DNA of 64,000 bases from the NCBI GenBank assembly GCA_002391275.1, contig DGSC01000017.1, forward strand, positions 1 through 64,000. The letters are read 5' to 3'. The position numbers and the translations under genes were made by a program. Under the pieces are notes generated by a model, which did no database searches, was not told where the DNA came from, and saw only the letters and a list, made by a program, of their open reading frames with translations. This document shows positions 8,436 through 17,250 of the stretch, piece after piece. The first letter of the stretch is position 1. The number at the start of each line of letters is the position of its first letter. Source of the DNA: Prevotellaceae bacterium UBA4372. Its GTDB lineage: Bacteria; Bacteroidota; Bacteroidia; Bacteroidales; Bacteroidaceae.

Positions 8436-9860
8436 TTACTCGATAGTACAGTAGATATTGTCGCTTGTCTTACGCGTAGGATACAACTTGATGGTCGCCC
8501 CAACAGCCGAGATATTATCTCCATTGCCGACAAGATTGTTCAGTTCGCCACCAAGGTTAATTCCCCAATCGTTGTTGGCCGTGAATTTCCAGCCTTTGGC
8601 TGTCACGCCGGCACCTGTTATTACATAGCAGAAGTTAGCGGCATCCCATGTCATCTGTTGGGCATCGTCACCAGGATTCCATCCATTGAAGTCACCTACC
8701 AGATTCATGTTAGTGATGCGCACGGCGTTGAGTGTGAATGCTGACAAGTCGAGGCTGACGAAATAGACGCCTTCACCAGCCGTAGCCTTGATGTTGCCAC
8801 CGCCGTCAGCAAAATCGCCACTGATGCCACCCGTAAAGGTGCCGCTGTTAATCTCGTTGTCCCAAGAGCCTGCTTCACGTTGGAATTTGAACTCGTTGCC
8901 CCAACCGTTCGGATCGGCGCAATAGACATAGCCCGTGTAGAGGCCGTCGCCCTGATGTGCCAACTTCTGGTCGGCTACGCTCCAACCATCTGTAGCGCCG
9001 ATGAAGTAGACAAATGGTTTGAAGTTGACTGCGGTATAGGACCATGTGAGGTCTAACATATTAAAGGTAAGGTCGTAGAAGAGTGCACCTTCGACCGCCG
9101 TAATGACGAGGTTACCGCCGACATTATGGTAGGCGAATGTGCCATCCTCTTCACCAGCCGTCAGGCACTCACTCCAGTCTCCGCCGAGACCACTCTCAGG
9201 TGTCAACTTGAACTCGACATTACTTTCGTCTTCGGGTGCAGGAATACGCAAAGTGAAGGTCGGGTTATCATAAGGATCGGAACCGTCGTTAGTAAGTTTG
9301 TAGGTAACGTCGGTGTTGTTCCAGCCATTAATGCTTCCAGTAAGGTAATAGGCGGGCTCGATGACTGGAGCCACAGGCGTCACCGTGAGAGCTGAAGTCA
9401 CCGTGTTGGACTTCAGACACGTTGTCTTTGCTTCTGAAGTGAACACCTTGGCATAGACGTAGAGCACAATGCTACGTGCTGATGGGCGCATACCATAGAA
9501 AGCATTTGTAGCGTCCTGAAGATCAGCGACAGCAACAAAACCATTACTTGCGATATCGACATCATAGGTGGCTTCGATGGTTTCTTCGCCACTTTCATCT
9601 GTGGTGATCTTGGCCAGTTTGCCCACGAGGGAGTCAAACACATAGCCATCGGGGGCGGCAATCTCTGGCGTTACGACTTGAATGCTGTCACTTGCCACCT
9701 CGGCGAGATTTACCTCCACGGCTCCTAATGAAGAAGACAGGAGGACCTCCACGGCTTCTTCGGGCTCGTTGCTCTGAGGACTCGACCAGTTGTCGAAGTC
9801 CTCGTTGCAAGAGATTGTCAGAGCTGCTATTGCACAGCCATATAATAATTTCTTATACAT
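8436..9860 (-). CDS. susF: SusF-like surface starch-binding lipoprotein
   Basis: 474 residues with lipobox Cys18 (ALTISC). Residues ~30-160 form an Ig-like SusE/SusF N-domain. Three successive starch-binding modules follow: YYLTGSINGWNN near 170, VYFIGATDGWSV near 285, and MNLVGDFNGWNPG near 385, the last with a WGINLGG motif. Three modules is the SusF arrangement (SusE has two). It has no enzymatic function; it holds starch at the cell surface for SusG and SusCD. It lies 41 bases after the SusE-like gene in the same operon. Confidence 0.85.
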   Translation of the reverse strand: MYKKLLYGCAIAALTISCNEDFDNWSSPQSNEPEEAVEVLLSSSLGAVEVNLAEVASDSIQVVTPEIAAPDGYVFDSLVGKLAKITTDESGEETIEATYDVDIASNGFVAVADLQDATNAFYGMRPSARSIVLYVYAKVFTSEAKTTCLKSNTVTSALTVTPVAPVIEPAYYLTGSINGWNNTDVTYKLTNDGSDPYDNPTFTLRIPAPEDESNVEFKLTPESGLGGDWSECLTAGEEDGTFAYHNVGGNLVITAVEGALFYDLTFNMLDLTWSYTAVNFKPFVYFIGATDGWSVADQKLAHQGDGLYTGYVYCADPNGWGNEFKFQREAGSWDNEINSGTFTGGISGDFADGGGNIKATAGEGVYFVSLDLSAFTLNAVRITNMNLVGDFNGWNPGDDAQQMTWDAANFCYVITGAGVTAKGWKFTANNDWGINLGGELNNLVGNGDNISAVGATIKLYPTRKTSDNIYCTIE

Positions 9861-9901
9861 ATTCTAATAAATGTAAAATGTGAAATGTAAAATGTTAATG
9901 A

Positions 9902-11092
9902 CTAATTGCTAACTCTCACGAAGCGGAAGAGACCAGTAATGTCATTGAAGTAGATGTTGAAGTTTCCGCCCTCGGAGATATAGAGGTTATCGCCATTGCC
10001 GACTCCTGTGCCATAGTAACCGTAGGAGAGGGTAGAGAGCTTGCCACCCCAGTTGAAGTCCCATGAGCCAGACTGCTTGAACTTCACTTCGGCACCTGTC
10101 TCGAGATCGATATTGATGAACCAGTCATGGTTCTCACAGATAGTTGTGGCAGGAGCCAATGCCGTGTCACCCCAGCCATTGAACGATCCTGAGATTGCGA
10201 TGCCATCAAAGACTTTGGCCGAGCCAGAGTACTCTGTGATGACGGGCGTGTTGGTCTTGGTGTCAAGCGTGATAAGATAAACGCCATCGCTCGGCACGCT
10301 GATATTGGCAGAGCCGCCATCGTTGAACTTATACTTGCCGAAGCTGTCGCCCTGACCGATTTGCACAGCCCAGTTATCATCGGGCGAGCCGCGGAATTTG
10401 AAGCCAGCGGAGGTAAGATAGCCAGCCCAGAGAATCTCGCCAGTTCCAGTAGCATAATCATAGTCGCTGTTCTGGCTGAGGTACATGGGCAGACAGCCCG
10501 TAGGAACTGCATTACCCCAAGATCCGTCGCCAATGCAAGATCCAGTCAGATACCACAAGATCGGGTCGGCAGCGACGAGAGTCTGGAAATAAGGAGATGT
10601 CTGAACCTTGACGACATTAGAGTAGATAACATCGGTGGATGGTGTCTGAGCCGAAATGCGGAAAAAGACATTCACAAGTGCAGGCACGTCAGCTGCAGAT
10701 GAAGCCCCAAGCAACGTCATAAGGTTACGGTTGATATCGGCGACATCAATGGAATCGCGGCACACGCTGAGCGGTTCGTCCTCCTGAATGTAGTTGGGAA
10801 CGGTATTGCCTTCCTCATCAACAGTTGATGTAAACTGTTCATCGAGCGCATATTGGACGTAGTAAGTCACAGCAGCGGGGAAGCCACCATAGTCTGGTTG
10901 CGACCAAGTGATGACGAGCGGATCTTTAGTATTTTCAAGATCCAGCACGGAAGCTGCCACATACGGAGTGTTAAGCACGAAGCTCTCTGGCATATGGAGG
11001 GTTGGATTGGAACCGTTGTCGTCAGAACATGACGAGAAAGCGACCAGACCGAGCCCAACAAGCATAGGTGCAATGATATATTTAAGTTTCAT
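9902..11092 (-). CDS. susE: SusE-like surface starch-binding lipoprotein
   Basis: 396 residues with lipobox Cys22 (AFSSC). The N-domain (residues ~30-175) is Ig/FnIII-like with the SusE signature LVITWSQPDYGG and TYYVQYALDEQF. Two starch-binding modules follow: LWYLTGSCIGDGSWGN near 180 and IAISGSFNGWGD near 295, each with a SAGFKFRG- or EVKFKQSGSWD-type strand. The two-module layout matches SusE. It follows susD by 21 bases, so the two are co-transcribed. It is a binding protein only, helping capture and size-select maltooligosaccharides. Confidence 0.85.
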   Translation of the reverse strand: MKLKYIIAPMLVGLGLVAFSSCSDDNGSNPTLHMPESFVLNTPYVAASVLDLENTKDPLVITWSQPDYGGFPAAVTYYVQYALDEQFTSTVDEEGNTVPNYIQEDEPLSVCRDSIDVADINRNLMTLLGASSAADVPALVNVFFRISAQTPSTDVIYSNVVKVQTSPYFQTLVAADPILWYLTGSCIGDGSWGNAVPTGCLPMYLSQNSDYDYATGTGEILWAGYLTSAGFKFRGSPDDNWAVQIGQGDSFGKYKFNDGGSANISVPSDGVYLITLDTKTNTPVITEYSGSAKVFDGIAISGSFNGWGDTALAPATTICENHDWFINIDLETGAEVKFKQSGSWDFNWGGKLSTLSYGYYGTGVGNGDNLYISEGGNFNIYFNDITGLFRFVRVSN

Positions 11093-11113
11093 AGTTGTTA
11101 CTGTTTTTTCTGA

Positions 11114-12706
11114 TTAATAACCAGCATTCTGCTTGAGATTCGTATTCACGTCGAGGTCTGTTGCAGGCAAACCATAGACATTGAAGTTAGAAGAGAAGGA
11201 ACCACCTGTGGGAACGCCATTCATGAATTCCCAGAGGTACTCGGATTGTCCGCCAAATCGTCCAAAGCGTACGAGGTCCATACGACGACGTCCTTCGAAC
11301 CAGAATTCACGTGACCACTCATCGAGGACATCGTCGAGTGTATAGGTGGCTTCCTGCTTTGCATTGGCGCGTTCACGCAGCTTGTTGATATAGGCTGTGG
11401 CCGTCGGGTTCTGTCCGTTCTTGCGGATAGAAGCCTCAGCGTATGTAAGGTAAGCCTCAGCAACACGAAGCAACGGCAGGTCAGTGTCCACGAAATTAAT
11501 AGCACTGGCAGCCTTGCCATCGGAACGCACATTACGGAACTTGACGCAACTAAAGCCTTCGTCGGCCTTCTCTTCCGTGAGATACTGCTTATAGCCCTTG
11601 CTGTAGAAGAGAGCGCGGTCATCATTGGCCTTAGCTATCATTTCGGCGAGGTCGTCGGTCTGTGGTGCTTCAGTACTGCCAAAGAATTTCTCGACGAGTT
11701 TACCTTTCACGCGAGCACACTTAGTCCAGCTGTGATTGGTTCCAGAAGGAACGGCCATATCTTCATTCTCGCCATAGCTTGCGAACACGAGGAAGTTCAT
11801 CGCGTCATAGCTTTGGGTCTGCAGTCCGTCCATCAGGGTAGGAAGAACAGCTTCGTACTGTGCACCATTCTCGTTGTTGTCAGCAAGGAAGAGAAGTTGG
11901 TAAGCCGAGTAACCGTTCTTACCATTCATGTTGAGGTGGTAGTAGGAACTATTGATTACTTTCTCTGCATATTCCATAGCCTCGGCCCATTTCTCGGCAC
12001 CAGTGTAAACCTGAGCATTGAGGTAGAGGCGGGCCAGAAGCAGGTTGGCAGCAGCCTTGTCCACACGGCCATAAGTGTTGGTGCCATCGTCGGCCAAGTC
12101 ATTATAGACAGCTTTCAACTCAGACTCGCAGAAGGCGAACAGTTCGGGACGGGTGTAGTAAGGAGCAAGTTCTGCCGAAACTTTCGTCGACATGGGGCCT
12201 GCACCATAGAGGTCCATCACGTACATATAATTGAGCGCACGGATGAGCCGAACCTCAGCCACCTTACGCGCATCGCTGACCTGCTCGATGTATGAATTGC
12301 ACAATGTAATCGTGAAGTACAAACGATAGTACATGGCAAACGAAAAAGTATTGCTCGCCGAGAAGTCGTTGTGAAGCAACTCAGGCACACCAGCGTCAGA
12401 CCAAAGCCATCCTGCCTCATCGGAAGTGAACTCATTGAGCGACCAAGCCATACGATAGAAACCCGACATACCCTCGTTTTCGAAAATCTCACGTGGGATA
12501 TCACCGTTGCCTGCGCCACCCGCCTGACCCGTGAGGGCAAAGCTGGCATAAATCTTGTTGAAGAGGGCATCCTCGTCAAGCACCATTGTCTGCTGAGGGT
12601 TGATGGGTGTGACATCAAGGTCGCCTACGCATGAGGTCAAAGTCCCACCAACAGCCATCGCAACGATGGTTGCAGACAGAAAAGATTTCTTTATACTGAT
12701 TTTCAT
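11114..12706 (-). CDS. susD: SusD-like starch-binding outer-membrane lipoprotein
   Basis: 530 residues with lipobox Cys26 (GTLTSC) followed by the SusD opening DLDVTPINPQQTM. It has TPR-like helices (VAEVRLIRALNYMYVMDLYG near 150; AAANLLLARLYLNA near 210) and the RagB/SusD C-terminal signature LRVAEAYLTYAEASIRK near 425, then EFWFEGRRRMDLVRFGRF near 480. Each SusD acts as the lid of its SusC transporter. It lies 27 bases downstream of susC. The location beside SusE, SusF and SusG homologues makes starch the expected ligand. Confidence 0.95.
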   Translation of the reverse strand: MKISIKKSFLSATIVAMAVGGTLTSCVGDLDVTPINPQQTMVLDEDALFNKIYASFALTGQAGGAGNGDIPREIFENEGMSGFYRMAWSLNEFTSDEAGWLWSDAGVPELLHNDFSASNTFSFAMYYRLYFTITLCNSYIEQVSDARKVAEVRLIRALNYMYVMDLYGAGPMSTKVSAELAPYYTRPELFAFCESELKAVYNDLADDGTNTYGRVDKAAANLLLARLYLNAQVYTGAEKWAEAMEYAEKVINSSYYHLNMNGKNGYSAYQLLFLADNNENGAQYEAVLPTLMDGLQTQSYDAMNFLVFASYGENEDMAVPSGTNHSWTKCARVKGKLVEKFFGSTEAPQTDDLAEMIAKANDDRALFYSKGYKQYLTEEKADEGFSCVKFRNVRSDGKAASAINFVDTDLPLLRVAEAYLTYAEASIRKNGQNPTATAYINKLRERANAKQEATYTLDDVLDEWSREFWFEGRRRMDLVRFGRFGGQSEYLWEFMNGVPTGGSFSSNFNVYGLPATDLDVNTNLKQNAGY

Positions 12707-12733
12707 TGTTGTAGTTATTTAGGATGGGACGTT

Positions 12734-15700
12734 TTAGAAGTTAAGATTCACACCAAGAATGCCAATGAATGGACGCGGATAGATAGCTCCATCATAGCCT
12801 CCGCTGACTTCGGGGTCGATTCCCTTATACTTGGTGATTGTGAATACGTTCTGTGCCGTTGCATAGACGCGGCCATTGATGCTACTCTTGCCAATGTGAT
12901 TGAACGAATAGCCTAGCGTGATATTATCACACTTGAGGAAAGAGGCATTCTGGACAAAATAGTCGGACTGTGACGCGACGTTGTTCATTGCCTGCCAATT
13001 CTTATCAAGCTGATATTTGACGACGTTGTGCCAGGTGTTGCCGTAGTAGACGTATGGCTTAGATACATCGGCACGATCGCCAGCTTCGATGGAATTGTAC
13101 ATATAGTTGTTCAGGCTTGCACGCAGTGAGAAGCCGAGATCCCAATTCTTGTAGGTCACCTTGGAGGAGAGTCCCATGATGACATCAGCATCGCCCTTCT
13201 TGTAGAAATACTTGTCCTGCTCATTGATGACACCATCGGCATTGCGGTCGACATACTCACCATAGCGTGGCTGGCCGTCCTCGCCGTAAACCTGCTGGAA
13301 GACATAGAACGCACTGACTGGATGACCTTCGGCGTAAGCCATTACGGCTCCAGAACCACCCGAGCCAATGGCTGCATAGGCGTGACCTATAGGAGCGCCA
13401 TCGGTGGAAATGAGCTCATCAATTTTGTTCTTGTTCCACGTGAGGTTGTATCCGATTTCCCAATACCAATCCTTCGTCTGGATGGGGCGATAGACAAGTT
13501 GGGTTTCAACGCCCTGATTGTGGAGCGAACCGATGTTGCTCATAATGCGAGTTGAGAAGTTGGAACCCGCAGCAAGATTAACAGTATTCAGCAGGTCTGT
13601 AGTCTTGCGATAGTAGTAATCGAAACTAGCCGTAAAGCGATTCTTGAAGAATCCGAGGTCTATTCCTGCATTATAGGTCGTTGTCTTTTCCCACGTCAGT
13701 TCGGGGTTATAACCCTCGGGACGATAGGTGATGCCTGTTCCCGTTATGGGATAATAGGCGCCCGAGCCGCTGACAGTGAAGTTAGAGAAATAGGTGTAGT
13801 CGCCAATGCCTTCCTGCTGACCAGTGATACCCCAGCCGAGACGCAACTTGGCATCGGATACATTCTTAGCATTCTTGAGGAAGTTCTCTTCGTTGATTCT
13901 CCATGCAAAAGCTGCAGAGGGGAAGAGTCCCCAGCGGTTGCCTTTGCTGAAACGAGATGAACCATCGTCACGAAGGGTGAAGGTGACAAGGTAGCGGTCG
14001 AGCAGACCGTAGTTCACGCGGCCGAAGAATGAGACGAGGTAGTTCTCTGACTTATAGAGTGAGTTCTTGGTATCGAAGTAGTCGGGATTAACAAGTTCGC
14101 CTGGATGTGTCAGATGAGTATACGGATAGTAGAGGGGATAGGAGTAGTCCGTCTTGATATGGAAATGCTGCCACTCATAACCAGCCATGACATCAATGTG
14201 ATGAATGTCTTTGATATCCTTCAGATACTGAGCGTAAGCGCTGAGCGAGAGGTTTGAGCGATCTTTCTCGTTCCAGCCCTTGCTGCCATAGTAGATATTG
14301 TTGGAGTAGTCATAAGGTAGCACTTCCTTGTCGCTGTGGCCATGGCCAAGGTTCATGCCGCCGTTGACGTGGAGATGCAAATCCTCGAAGCCATGAATCT
14401 TATAGTCGATTTCCAAATTGCCAAGAATATCACGACCTTTTCCGATATTACTCTGGTTCAGCAGAGTGGCCACGGGGTTAGAGGCCGCAGTGTTAATGTA
14501 GCTGTGCGTCCAAGTTGCATCGCCGAAATCGGCTGTCGTTGGCCACTGCCAGAATCCTCCATACTCAGCGGCCTCGGGGCGGTTGTCATAGACAGGCTTT
14601 GTAGGATCCATAAAGAGAGCCTTACCTACAGCATCGGTATTGGCAAATGAATTGCGTTCAAAAGCCACCTTGGCATTGAGGTTGACGCGGAGATGATCAT
14701 CGAGGAAACTCGGTGCAAGGTTCACGCTGGCCGTGTAACGATTGTAGTTAGAGGTTTTGAGCGTACCTTCCTGATGTGTATAACCAACACTCACGCGGTA
14801 AGGCATGTTCTTGAAACCACCCGTCAGCGTGACATTGTGGTCGGTGTTGACACCTGTGCGGTAGATTTCGTTCTGCCAGTCGGTGTTGGCGAACAGATGC
14901 TTTCCAGAGGCATCGTAGTAGCCAAGATTGGCGTATTCTTCCGTAGCTTGCCACCCCGAATCGTCACCTTCGAAGCCTGAAATGCGTTGCGTGAACTTCA
15001 TATATTCACTTGCGCTCAGAACGTCAAGCTTCTTCACGTTCTTGCTGAAGCTGACATTGCCGCTATACGAAACCTTCGGAGCAGAGTTAGCACGACCTTT
15101 TTTCGTGGTGATAATAATCACGCCATTAGAGGCGCGGCTACCGTAGATGGCAGTTGCCGAAGCGTCTTTCAGCACGGTGAAACTCTCAATGTCGGCGGGA
15201 TTCACCATGGAGAGTGCGTTGGCTGAGCCTTCATTACCGCCATAGGCATCGAGTGCTAAGCCGTCAATCACAATCAGAGGATCTTTAGAGGCATTAAGCG
15301 ACGAGCCACCGCGTATGCGGATAGTAGCGCCACCACCAGGTGTACCATCACCAGGGATTACGCTTACACCAGCAATCTTGCCCTGAATCATGTCCTGAGC
15401 GCTTGTCTGCAACCCATGGTTCATCTCGTCGGGCTTAATTGCAATAACAGAACCCGTCAGGTCATTCTTCTTGACCGTACCGTAACCGATGACGACTACA
15501 TCCTCGAGGACCTTAGCGTCTTCATGCAAGGTCACGTTGACGACGGGACGGGCTGCGATGGTTACGGTCTGGAAGCCCATGAACGAAATGGAGAGCTGGC
15601 TACCTTGCGGCGCCGTGATAGCAAAATTACCGTCGAAGTCGGATGTGGTGCCGCCTTCTTGTCCGATAACACGGACGGTAGCGCCCATGACGGGTTCGCC

Positions 15701-15820
15701 GGTATCATCCTTAACATGTCCTTTGACCTGAATCTGGGCGAAGGAACCAAGGGAGATGAAAAGCCCACAAAGGAGGGCCAGGATACGCAAAGGAATCCTA
15801 ATGTTTACCTGCTTCATCAT
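12734..15820 (-). CDS. susC: SusC-like TonB-dependent maltooligosaccharide transporter
   Basis: 1028 residues. A signal peptide ends at SFAQ (about residue 29), then a carboxypeptidase-like regulatory domain (QVKGHVKDDTGEPVMGATV), a TonB box/plug (VIGYGTVKKNDLTGS; GSRASNGVIIITTKKG) and a 22-strand barrel ending in LGVNLNF. It imports oligosaccharides across the outer membrane with TonB energy and pairs with SusD. Two adjacent Met codons (15820 and 15817) are possible starts. First gene of susCDEFG, with a promoter box at 15987-15994 and a leader of about 160 bases that holds a small perfect hairpin. Confidence 0.96.
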   Translation of the reverse strand: MMKQVNIRIPLRILALLCGLFISLGSFAQIQVKGHVKDDTGEPVMGATVRVIGQEGGTTSDFDGNFAITAPQGSQLSISFMGFQTVTIAARPVVNVTLHEDAKVLEDVVVIGYGTVKKNDLTGSVIAIKPDEMNHGLQTSAQDMIQGKIAGVSVIPGDGTPGGGATIRIRGGSSLNASKDPLIVIDGLALDAYGGNEGSANALSMVNPADIESFTVLKDASATAIYGSRASNGVIIITTKKGRANSAPKVSYSGNVSFSKNVKKLDVLSASEYMKFTQRISGFEGDDSGWQATEEYANLGYYDASGKHLFANTDWQNEIYRTGVNTDHNVTLTGGFKNMPYRVSVGYTHQEGTLKTSNYNRYTASVNLAPSFLDDHLRVNLNAKVAFERNSFANTDAVGKALFMDPTKPVYDNRPEAAEYGGFWQWPTTADFGDATWTHSYINTAASNPVATLLNQSNIGKGRDILGNLEIDYKIHGFEDLHLHVNGGMNLGHGHSDKEVLPYDYSNNIYYGSKGWNEKDRSNLSLSAYAQYLKDIKDIHHIDVMAGYEWQHFHIKTDYSYPLYYPYTHLTHPGELVNPDYFDTKNSLYKSENYLVSFFGRVNYGLLDRYLVTFTLRDDGSSRFSKGNRWGLFPSAAFAWRINEENFLKNAKNVSDAKLRLGWGITGQQEGIGDYTYFSNFTVSGSGAYYPITGTGITYRPEGYNPELTWEKTTTYNAGIDLGFFKNRFTASFDYYYRKTTDLLNTVNLAAGSNFSTRIMSNIGSLHNQGVETQLVYRPIQTKDWYWEIGYNLTWNKNKIDELISTDGAPIGHAYAAIGSGGSGAVMAYAEGHPVSAFYVFQQVYGEDGQPRYGEYVDRNADGVINEQDKYFYKKGDADVIMGLSSKVTYKNWDLGFSLRASLNNYMYNSIEAGDRADVSKPYVYYGNTWHNVVKYQLDKNWQAMNNVASQSDYFVQNASFLKCDNITLGYSFNHIGKSSINGRVYATAQNVFTITKYKGIDPEVSGGYDGAIYPRPFIGILGVNLNF

Positions 15821-15864
15821 GCTTGTTTAAATTTAGTTAGTTAAATAGTTTTTCAATATTGGGG

Positions 15865-15883
15865 GTTGCGACTGAGTCGCAAC
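15865..15883. repeat. GTTGCGAC/GTCGCAAC hairpin in the susC leader
   Basis: A perfect 8-bp stem with loop TGA, followed on the plus strand by AACGGGACT. A near-identical unit is at 49047-49065. Inside the inferred susC 5' leader. Confidence 0.75.
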
Positions 15884-15986
15884 AAACGGGACTTTATAGG
15901 TTATTCTCGAAGTCTTATGTATTATATTTTTGTCGATTAGCCATGCTCGTGAAGGCGCAAGGGCACATTATTACAATTTGATGCTG

Positions 15987-15994
15987 CAAATGTA
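15987..15994 (-). promoter_or_regulatory. -7 promoter box for susCDEFG
   Basis: TACATTTG on the minus strand fits TAnnTTTG. No good -33 TTTG is visible at the usual spacing, which suits a promoter needing an activator. Confidence 0.55.
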
Positions 15995-16050
15995 GGTGAG
16001 AGACTTTAAAAGAGAAAAGAGCATTGACATAAATCAACAAAAAGAGTTGC

Positions 16051-16062
16051 GCAAACGTTTGC
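16051..16062. promoter_or_regulatory. LacI/GalR-family operator
   Basis: GCAAACGTTTGC is a perfect 12-base palindrome with the central CG typical of LacI-family operators. It lies about 57 bases upstream of the susC -7 box and about 58 upstream of the regulator's own -7 box, so it can serve both divergent promoters. Assignment to the adjacent regulator is inferred from position. Confidence 0.75.
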
Positions 16063-16119
16063 ACGATGCATCATAAAAATTATTTGGTTACAAATAATAA
16101 CTGCTTTAGTGGTTTTATA

Positions 16120-16127
16120 TATATTTG
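16120..16127 (+). promoter_or_regulatory. -7 promoter box for the LacI-type regulator
   Basis: TATATTTG, 19 bases before the ATG at 16147. It argues against the upstream in-frame ATG at 16066, which would lie before the transcription start. Confidence 0.6.
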
Positions 16128-16146
16128 CACCAAAAAGCATTCTGGA

Positions 16147-17181
16147 ATGAGTGAAAAGGCGGAAATCACGATGAAGGACATAGCAAATGCGCTGGGAGTG
16201 TCGGTTGCTACGGTGTCTCGCGCTTTGCAGGATAGCCCTCGCATCAGCAGTATCCAGCGAGAACGCATACAGGCTTACGCGCACGAACATAATTTTGTTC
16301 CTAATAATGTAGCGGAGTCATTGCGTAGGAGCAAGGTGTCTGCCCAGAAAGTGATAGGCGTGATCGTTCCTCAGATTACACACTACTATTTCTCATCGAT
16401 ACTTTCCGGCATCGAGGAGGCAGCCTCAGCGAGAGGCTATAGTATCATGGTAGCCCAAAGTGATGAGCAATACGACCGTGAGGTTAAGATATGCGAGTCG
16501 TTCATGGGGCATAAAGTCTGCGGTGTGATTGTATCACAGGCGAAAGACACCCTGCGCTACGATCATTTTGAGCGGTTGATGGAGTGTGGCATGCCATTGG
16601 TGTTCTACGATCGTATATGTACGGGTTTGAATACGAGTCGCGTGGTTGTGGATGACTATCAAGGTGCTTTCACGGCTGTATCTTATCTGATTGAGACCGG
16701 TTGCCGTCGAATTGCTTTTTACGGTTCTGACATGCACTTGGAAATCTCGAAGAACAGGTTTAACGGCTACCGGGATGCTCTGCGTGGGGCTGGCATCGAA
16801 CTGGACCCATCGTTGCAATATGAATGTGACAATCGTTCTGTAGCAGAGCGCATCACCCCTGAGCTATTGAGCCGGAGCGATCGTCCAGACGGTGTGTTTG
16901 CCGTAAATGACGACACGGCTATCGGTGTATTATATACAGCTAAACGCATGGGTATTTGTGTCCCTGACGAATTGAGTATATGTGGTTTCACAAATGGAGA
17001 GCGAGCTGTATCCTGCGATCCTATGCTTACGACTGTCGAGCAACGTGGAGGTCGCGTTGGCGAGGAAGCTGTGGATGTTTTGCTTGATGAAGTCGAAGGT
17101 TGTATACCTCGCGGAAAGGTTGAGCGCAGGGTTGTGAAGACTCGGTTGGTGGTGCGAGGGACGACACGGGTGAAAAATTGA
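16147..17181 (+). CDS. LacI-family regulator of the starch locus
   Basis: 344 residues from the ATG at 16147. An N-terminal LacI helix-turn-helix (MKDIANALGVSVATVSRAL, residues 9-27) and hinge are followed by a periplasmic-binding-protein-like sensor domain (VIGVIVPQITHYYFSSILSG near 72; GVFAVNDDTAIGVLYTAKRM near 245). Divergent from susC and first of the plus-strand set with the permease, malQ and GH97, so it very likely controls both arms through the operator at 16051-16062 in response to a maltooligosaccharide. B. thetaiotaomicron uses SusR, an unrelated activator, for the same job. Whether this one represses or activates susC is not shown; the far-upstream operator position leans towards activation. 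Confidence 0.9.
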   Translation: MSEKAEITMKDIANALGVSVATVSRALQDSPRISSIQRERIQAYAHEHNFVPNNVAESLRRSKVSAQKVIGVIVPQITHYYFSSILSGIEEAASARGYSIMVAQSDEQYDREVKICESFMGHKVCGVIVSQAKDTLRYDHFERLMECGMPLVFYDRICTGLNTSRVVVDDYQGAFTAVSYLIETGCRRIAFYGSDMHLEISKNRFNGYRDALRGAGIELDPSLQYECDNRSVAERITPELLSRSDRPDGVFAVNDDTAIGVLYTAKRMGICVPDELSICGFTNGERAVSCDPMLTTVEQRGGRVGEEAVDVLLDEVEGCIPRGKVERRVVKTRLVVRGTTRVKN

Positions 17182-17250
17182 AACTAAAAAGAGATAAGAA
17201 ATAAAAACGTTGAAAAACCTATTAATGATTATTGATTAAAACCAAATATT

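Larger units (their letters stand above)
15821..16146. other. Divergent regulatory region between susC and the LacI-type regulator
   Basis: 326 bases holding the susC leader with a hairpin (15865-15883), the susC promoter, a palindromic operator (16051-16062) and the regulator's promoter. No gene is present. Confidence 0.75.

Noticed and set aside
16066..16146. Longer N-terminus for the LacI-type regulator
   Set aside because: It would start upstream of the promoter box at 16120-16127 and adds residues unlike the family.
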